A DNA stretch of 64,000 nucleotides from JADCRZ01 sp037718865 (GTDB lineage: Bacteria; Bacteroidota; Bacteroidia; Chitinophagales; Chitinophagaceae), in assembly GCA_037718865.1 (NCBI GenBank), contig JBBJMP010000020.1:1-64000 (forward strand). The letters run 5' to 3'. Below, one piece after another: positions 59,040 through 64,000 of this stretch (position 1 is its first letter; each line of letters opens with the position of its first letter). The notes under the pieces were generated by a model. That model was not told the DNA's origin, did no database searches, and saw nothing but the letters and a program-made list of their open reading frames with translations. The position numbers and the translations under genes were made by a program.

Positions 59040-62000
59040 ATGGCAAATGACGGATTATACTCTTCACGCTACGAACACGATTCCTGTGGTATCGGTTTTG
59101 TGGCAAACATCAAGAGCAGCAAATCGCACCAGATCGTTTCTGATGCCTTAACTATACTCGAAAATATGGCCCACAGGGGTGCCTGTGGCTCTGAGCCCAA
59201 TACAGGTGATGGTGCCGGCATCCTCATTCAAACCCCTCATGAATTTTTCTTTGATGAATGTGTTAAGTTGGGAGTTCATCTGCCCGCATATGGAAAATAC
59301 GGGGTAGGTGTTTTATTTTTTCCAAAAGATATCCGGTTAAGAGAAGAATGCAGGGACATTTTTAACCGGTCCGCTGAGAAATTAGGACTTGAGATCCTGA
59401 TTTACCGGAAAGTTCCGGTTAATCCGGATGGAATTGGTCCTACAGCATTATCTGTTGAGCCCGAGATCGAACAGGTATTTATTGCCTGTCCTGATCATAT
59501 AAATAATCCGGATGACTTTGAACGAAAGCTGTTTATACTTCGGAACTATGCTGTTCACACAGTGGGTAATACGGTAAAAAAAGACCCTATTGGGTTTTAT
59601 GTTGCTTCCTTGTCTTACAAAACAGTCGTTTATAAAGGCCAGCTCACCAGTCTGCAGGTAAGACAATACTTTAACGACCTTAGTAATAAAAGGGTTGTTT
59701 CAGCATTCGGACTGATACATTCGAGGTTTGCCACCAATACTTTTCCTTCCTGGAAGCTGGCCCAGCCTTTCCGTTACATCGCACATAATGGTGAGATCAA
59801 TACCTTGCAGGGAAACCTGAACTGGTTGCGCACCAGTGAAAGAGAATTTACCTCTCCTTATTTTACAAGCCAGGAGATGGATATGCTGTTACCCCTAGTG
59901 TCAGATGGCCAGTCTGATTCTGCCTGCCTGGACAATATGATCGAGCTCCTCGTTCTCTGTGGGCGTTCACTACCTCATGTTATGATGATGCTGATACCGG
60001 AAGCATGGGATGGTAATGAGCAAATGGAGCCGGTAAAAAAAGCATTTTACGAATTCCATTCCTCATTTATGGAACCTTGGGATGGCCCTGCTTCCATATC
60101 TTTCACCGATGGAAAGATCATTGGAGCCACTTTGGACCGTAATGGTCTGCGTCCTTCCAGATATTGCGTTACTACCGATGACCGCGTTATCATGGCCTCA
60201 GAAACCGGTGCCTTACCGGTAGACCCTAAACTGATTAAAGAAAAAGGAAGATTGCAGCCCGGCAAAATGTTCGTGGTCGACCTTGAACAGGGCAGAATCA
60301 TCAGTGATGATGAACTGAAGCAAAAGATCTGTTCCCAGAAACCATACAGCGAGTGGCTGAACAAGTACAAGATCCGCCTGGAGGAACTGCCTGAACCAAG
60401 AGTATCGTTCACTCACCTCGAACACGACCAGGTGTTTAAATACCAGAAAGCATTTGGTTACACAACCGAAGATCTGGAAATGATCATTGCACCCATGGCC
60501 ACCGAAGGTAAAGAACCGGTCAACTCGATGGGCACCGACGTTCCCCTTGCCGTACTCAGTGACCAGCCTCAACACCTGAGCAATTATTTTAAACAGCTTT
60601 TCGCCCAAGTGACCAACCCGCCGATTGATCCGATAAGGGAAAGGTTGGTCATGTCTCTGGCTACATTTGCAGGAAGCAACGGCAACCTGCTGGTTGAAGA
60701 CCCGCTGGACTGCCACAATGTAGCGCTGAAACATCCGGTGTTAAATAATCATGAACTGGAAAAGATCAGAAGTATTGATACGGGAATTTTTCAGGCTAAA
60801 ACCCTGCAAACCTATTTCCGTGCCGACGGCAAACCCGGCTCCCTGCAAAAAGGCCTGGATCGCCTTTGCCGGTATGCAGTAGATGCAGTCGAAGATGGCT
60901 TTGAAGTGCTGATTCTGTCTGACAGGGCAATTGATTCCGACCACGCTGCCATATCGTCATTACTCGCTACTTCGGCAGTTCACCATCACCTCATACGCAA
61001 AGGCATGCGCAACCAGGTCGGACTGGTCATTGAAGCAGGGGATGTATGGGAAGTGCATCATTTTGCCTGCCTGGTCGGATTTGGTGCAACAGCCATCAAT
61101 CCTTACCTCGCCCTTTCTACGATCCGCGATATGAAACTCACGGGCAAACTGGATACAATACTTGAACCCGACCAGCTAAAAAAGAATTTTATCAAAGCAG
61201 TCAACGACGGACTGCTGAAAGTATTTTCCAAGATGGGAATCTCCACCCTGCAATCTTACCAGGGAGCCCAAATCTTCGAGATCATTGGCCTGAACAAAAG
61301 CGTAGTGGATAAATATTTTACCGGAGCCATCTCAAGGATTGAAGGCATGGGACTGGATGAAATGGCAAAGGAAACCCTGGCGAAACACCAGTTTTCTTTC
61401 AGCAAAAAAGAAATCCCCATTGACCGCCTGTCGGCTGGCGGATTTTATCAATGGAAACGGAAAGGCGAATTCCATCTGTTTAACCCGCAAACCATCCATC
61501 TACTGCAATATTCCACCCGGATGAATGATTATCAGGTATTTAAAAAATACTCTAAACTTATCAACGAGCAAAATACCCAGGCGTGTACACTAAGAAGCTT
61601 ATTTAATTTCAAACGCAACCGGCCTTCCATATCATTAGATGAAGTGGAACCTGCCGAAAATATATGGAAACGCTTTGCATCCGGCGCCATGAGCTTTGGA
61701 TCTATATCCTGGGAAGCACATACAACACTGGCCATCGCCATGAACCGCCTCGGCGGTAAAAGCAATACCGGGGAGGGAGGCGAAGACGAAAGAAGATATA
61801 AACGCCTTGAAAACGGCGATTCAACGCGGTCCGCCATTAAGCAGGTGGCATCGGCCCGGTTTGGTGTAACCAGTTTATATCTTACCGAAGCAGATGAATT
61901 ACAAATCAAAATGGCACAAGGGGCCAAACCGGGAGAAGGCGGACAATTACCCGGGCATAAAGTAGATGACTGGATCGGGAAAACCAGGCATTCCACCCCT

Positions 62001-63554
62001 GGTGTCGGATTAATATCTCCTCCCCCACACCATGATATCTATTCTATTGAAGACCTTGCCCAATTGATATTCGACCTGAAAAATGCTAACCGCAATGCGC
62101 GAATTAACGTGAAGCTAGTTTCAAAGGCGGGCGTAGGTACTATTGCTGCCGGCGTTGCCAAGGCTAAAGCAGATGTTATCCTGATTGCCGGACATGACGG
62201 AGGAACAGGTGCATCACCCATCAGTTCCATAAAACATGCCGGACTACCCTGGGAATTGGGCCTGGCTGAAAGCCACCAGACACTGGTTAAAAACAAACTC
62301 CGCAGCAGGGTAATTCTTCAGACAGACGGTCAATTGAAAACCGGAAGAGATATTGCCGTAGCAACTTTACTGGGTGCTGAAGAATGGGGTGTTGCAACAG
62401 CCGCTCTGATTGTCGAGGGTTGTATCATGATGCGGAAATGCCACTTAAATACCTGTCCCGTCGGAGTGGCCACACAGGATCCCGAATTACGCAAGCGCTT
62501 TACCGGCGATGCCGAACACGTGGTGAACCTGTTTAAATTTCTAACGCAGGAATTCCGGGAGATTATGGCAGAACTGGGCTTTCGTACAGTAAATGAAATG
62601 GTGGGACAGGTTGATTACCTGGAAAAAAGAGACAACATTGATCACTGGAAATACCGGAAACTTGACCTTTCACCCATCTTGTACAAAGAACCGGCTTCGC
62701 TATACACAGGTTTGCACAAGATGGAAGAACAGGATCATGGGCTGACCGATGTGTTGGATTGGAAACTGCTCAAGGCTGCACAACCGGCCCTGGAGCACCG
62801 GCAGAAAGTTTTTGCAGCCTTCCCTATCAAAAACATAGACCGTACAGTAGGTACGATCTTATCTAACGAGATCTCAAAGCTGTACAAGGCCGAGGGACTT
62901 GAAGAAGATACTATCCACTTTAAATTTACCGGTACGGCGGGGCAAAGCTTCGGCGCATTCAACACCAAAGGGGTAACCCTGGAACTGGAAGGTGATTCGA
63001 ATGATTATTTCGGTAAAGGACTAAGCGGAGCTAAAATGATCGTGTACCCGTCAAACGATGCTGCGTTTGTGCCTGAAGAAAACATCATTATTGGCAACGT
63101 CGCCTTTTATGGAGCCACTTCCGGAGAAGCATATATCAGGGGCAAAGCCGGAGAACGTTTCGGGGTCCGCAACTCTGGTGCCAATGTAGTGGTGGAAGGT
63201 GTTGGCGATCATGGTTGTGAATACATGACCGGGGGCCAGGTATTGATCCTGGGAGAGACTGGCAGAAACTTTGCTGCAGGTATGAGCGGAGGTATCGCTT
63301 ACATTTATGACGTAAAAGGCCAGTTTACCGCGTTATGTAATACCGAAATGGTCGACCTGGATCCTTTACTAGAGGATGATATACAGATAATACATCAGCT
63401 GATCTCCAAGCATCATCAATATACAAAAAGCACGGTTGCCGGATTTGTCTTGAACGACTTTGAGAATCAAACCAAAAACTTTATAAAGGTTTTCCCTAAA
63501 GATTATAAGAAAGCACTAAAATCAAAGTCTGAAATTATTCCCCAGAAAGTATAA
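59040..63554 (+). CDS. gltB: glutamate synthase large subunit
   Basis: A 1504-residue ferredoxin/NADPH-type GOGAT alpha subunit that makes glutamate from glutamine and 2-oxoglutarate. The first 15 residues are a propeptide; Cys16 (HDSCGIGFVANI) becomes the N-terminal nucleophile of the amidotransferase domain. The central and FMN domains follow (GEGGEDERRYKRL, LISPPPHHDIYSIEDLAQLI, AGHDGGTGASPISSIKHAG); the [3Fe-4S] cysteines are in CIMMRKCHLNTCPVGVAT. The C-terminal GXGXG beta-helix begins about residue 1260. Full length. gltD follows after 129 bases containing a palindromic repeat. Confidence 0.97.
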   Translation: MANDGLYSSRYEHDSCGIGFVANIKSSKSHQIVSDALTILENMAHRGACGSEPNTGDGAGILIQTPHEFFFDECVKLGVHLPAYGKYGVGVLFFPKDIRLREECRDIFNRSAEKLGLEILIYRKVPVNPDGIGPTALSVEPEIEQVFIACPDHINNPDDFERKLFILRNYAVHTVGNTVKKDPIGFYVASLSYKTVVYKGQLTSLQVRQYFNDLSNKRVVSAFGLIHSRFATNTFPSWKLAQPFRYIAHNGEINTLQGNLNWLRTSEREFTSPYFTSQEMDMLLPLVSDGQSDSACLDNMIELLVLCGRSLPHVMMMLIPEAWDGNEQMEPVKKAFYEFHSSFMEPWDGPASISFTDGKIIGATLDRNGLRPSRYCVTTDDRVIMASETGALPVDPKLIKEKGRLQPGKMFVVDLEQGRIISDDELKQKICSQKPYSEWLNKYKIRLEELPEPRVSFTHLEHDQVFKYQKAFGYTTEDLEMIIAPMATEGKEPVNSMGTDVPLAVLSDQPQHLSNYFKQLFAQVTNPPIDPIRERLVMSLATFAGSNGNLLVEDPLDCHNVALKHPVLNNHELEKIRSIDTGIFQAKTLQTYFRADGKPGSLQKGLDRLCRYAVDAVEDGFEVLILSDRAIDSDHAAISSLLATSAVHHHLIRKGMRNQVGLVIEAGDVWEVHHFACLVGFGATAINPYLALSTIRDMKLTGKLDTILEPDQLKKNFIKAVNDGLLKVFSKMGISTLQSYQGAQIFEIIGLNKSVVDKYFTGAISRIEGMGLDEMAKETLAKHQFSFSKKEIPIDRLSAGGFYQWKRKGEFHLFNPQTIHLLQYSTRMNDYQVFKKYSKLINEQNTQACTLRSLFNFKRNRPSISLDEVEPAENIWKRFASGAMSFGSISWEAHTTLAIAMNRLGGKSNTGEGGEDERRYKRLENGDSTRSAIKQVASARFGVTSLYLTEADELQIKMAQGAKPGEGGQLPGHKVDDWIGKTRHSTPGVGLISPPPHHDIYSIEDLAQLIFDLKNANRNARINVKLVSKAGVGTIAAGVAKAKADVILIAGHDGGTGASPISSIKHAGLPWELGLAESHQTLVKNKLRSRVILQTDGQLKTGRDIAVATLLGAEEWGVATAALIVEGCIMMRKCHLNTCPVGVATQDPELRKRFTGDAEHVVNLFKFLTQEFREIMAELGFRTVNEMVGQVDYLEKRDNIDHWKYRKLDLSPILYKEPASLYTGLHKMEEQDHGLTDVLDWKLLKAAQPALEHRQKVFAAFPIKNIDRTVGTILSNEISKLYKAEGLEEDTIHFKFTGTAGQSFGAFNTKGVTLELEGDSNDYFGKGLSGAKMIVYPSNDAAFVPEENIIIGNVAFYGATSGEAYIRGKAGERFGVRNSGANVVVEGVGDHGCEYMTGGQVLILGETGRNFAAGMSGGIAYIYDVKGQFTALCNTEMVDLDPLLEDDIQIIHQLISKHHQYTKSTVAGFVLNDFENQTKNFIKVFPKDYKKALKSKSEIIPQKV

Positions 63555-63573
63555 GGAAAATCACTTAAAAATT

Positions 63574-63627
63574 GCCGCAGATTGTAGGATTAGAACGAGC
63601 GATTGCATTAATCTGTGAATCTGCGGC
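63574..63627. repeat. GCCGCAGATT palindromic repeat between gltB and gltD
   Basis: gccgcagatt (63574-63583) and aatctgcggc (63618-63627) are perfect 10-base inverted arms. Single-arm relatives occur at 3688-3705, 5087-5104 and 24980-24997 (gccgcagattcgcagatt). Confidence 0.75.
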
Positions 63628-63683
63628 GATAAATCCAGGTAGTTTAAGTTTGAGAACTTATCTATATCAACAATTAAAACAAG

Positions 63684-64000
63684 ATGGGAAAATCAACGGG
63701 TTTTATAGAATTTACAAGAGAGCTGCCGCTTAAACGGCCGACGCAAGAAAGAATACAGGACTACAATGAATTTATTGAAAGGTATCCAGATGAAAAGTTA
63801 AATCAGCAGGCTGCCAGGTGCATGGATTGCGGTATTCCTTTTTGCCATCACGGCTGTCCTCTTGGTAACATTATACCCGATTTCAATGATGCAGTATACC
63901 GGAAGAACTGGCTGGAAGCTTATGAGATCCTCAATTCAACCAATAATTTTCCTGAATTTACCGGGAGGATTTGTCCGGCTCCCTGTGAAACAAGCTGCGT
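63684..64000 (+). CDS. gltD: glutamate synthase small subunit, 5' part only
   Basis: About 105 N-terminal codons before the window ends. The translation begins MGKSTGFIEFTRELPLKRPT and shows the N-terminal [4Fe-4S] cysteine clusters of the GltD/DPD family: ARCMDCGIPFCHHGCPLGN and GRICPAPCETSC. The full protein would pass electrons from NADPH through FAD to GltB. Start at the ATG at 63684; the remainder lies outside the window. Confidence 0.95.
   Translation, partial: MGKSTGFIEFTRELPLKRPTQERIQDYNEFIERYPDEKLNQQAARCMDCGIPFCHHGCPLGNIIPDFNDAVYRKNWLEAYEILNSTNNFPEFTGRICPAPCETSC

Noticed and set aside
1..64000. CRISPR array, tRNA, rRNA or prophage
   Set aside because: No regularly spaced repeats with unique spacers, no T-loop/anticodon-like tRNA pattern, no rRNA-like tracts and no phage structural genes were seen by eye.

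Overview
The window comes from a Bacteroidota chromosome, most likely family Chitinophagaceae or a close relative. The support is a SusC/TonB-dependent receptor remnant, a paired DUF1501/DUF1800 locus, a Skp/OmpH-like chaperone, a DUF6443-type Rhs protein whose signal peptide ends just before a Gln, and several upstream regions matching the Bacteroidota promoter (TTG or TTTG, about 20 bases, TAnnTTTG). No rRNA, tRNA or CRISPR array was seen. The species call is an inference; no database was searched.

Layout. Bases 1-699 hold a 355-base tandem duplication that includes the 3' end of a dicarboxylate symporter gene (642-1883, minus). Bases 1.9-14.1 kb are mixed housekeeping and accessory genes: a zincless Fpg/Nei glycosylase, a bicupin, the DUF1501/DUF1800 pair, a CHAD protein, an aldo/keto reductase, an Lrp regulator overlapping an EamA exporter, and a DinB protein. 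They surround a decayed polysaccharide-utilisation remnant (8.6-10.8 kb) in which a frameshifted SusC fragment is fused to the tail of another gene. Bases 14.19-18.81 kb are an Rhs polymorphic toxin with a colicin-D-like tRNase tip and an abutting candidate immunity gene, flanked by copies of a palindromic repeat. A zinc peptidase and a large FAD/Fe-S oxidoreductase follow, with an insertion sequence landed exactly at the oxidoreductase stop codon (23.3-24.96 kb). Then come an esterase, a response regulator, DoxX, accA, dapA, a CBM48-esterase, RNase Z, an isoaspartyl peptidase, a heptose-phosphate kinase, an amino-acid permease, a Skp-like chaperone and rpoC.

The most interesting segment is 40.5-44.7 kb. 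It is a 4.2-kb island bounded by perfect 30-base inverted repeats, inserted a few bases upstream of the predicted rpoC promoter. It carries an IS1-type transposase, a putative toxin-antitoxin-chaperone module (HigB-like, HigA-like, SecB-like) and several small cargo genes. A second element (IS1595 type, with clean 12-base inverted repeats and an 8-base target duplication) sits in the last codons of the antitoxin. It cuts off 16 C-terminal residues and separates the chaperone gene from its operon.

From 46.6 kb to the right edge lies a nearly complete branched-chain amino acid pathway on the plus strand: leuA, leuC, leuD, leuB, ilvE, ilvD, ilvB, ilvN, ilvC, ilvA. It is followed by gltB and the start of gltD, which supply glutamate, the amino donor for IlvE. 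Hairpin-forming interspersed repeats recur in the intergenic gaps of this operon and elsewhere.
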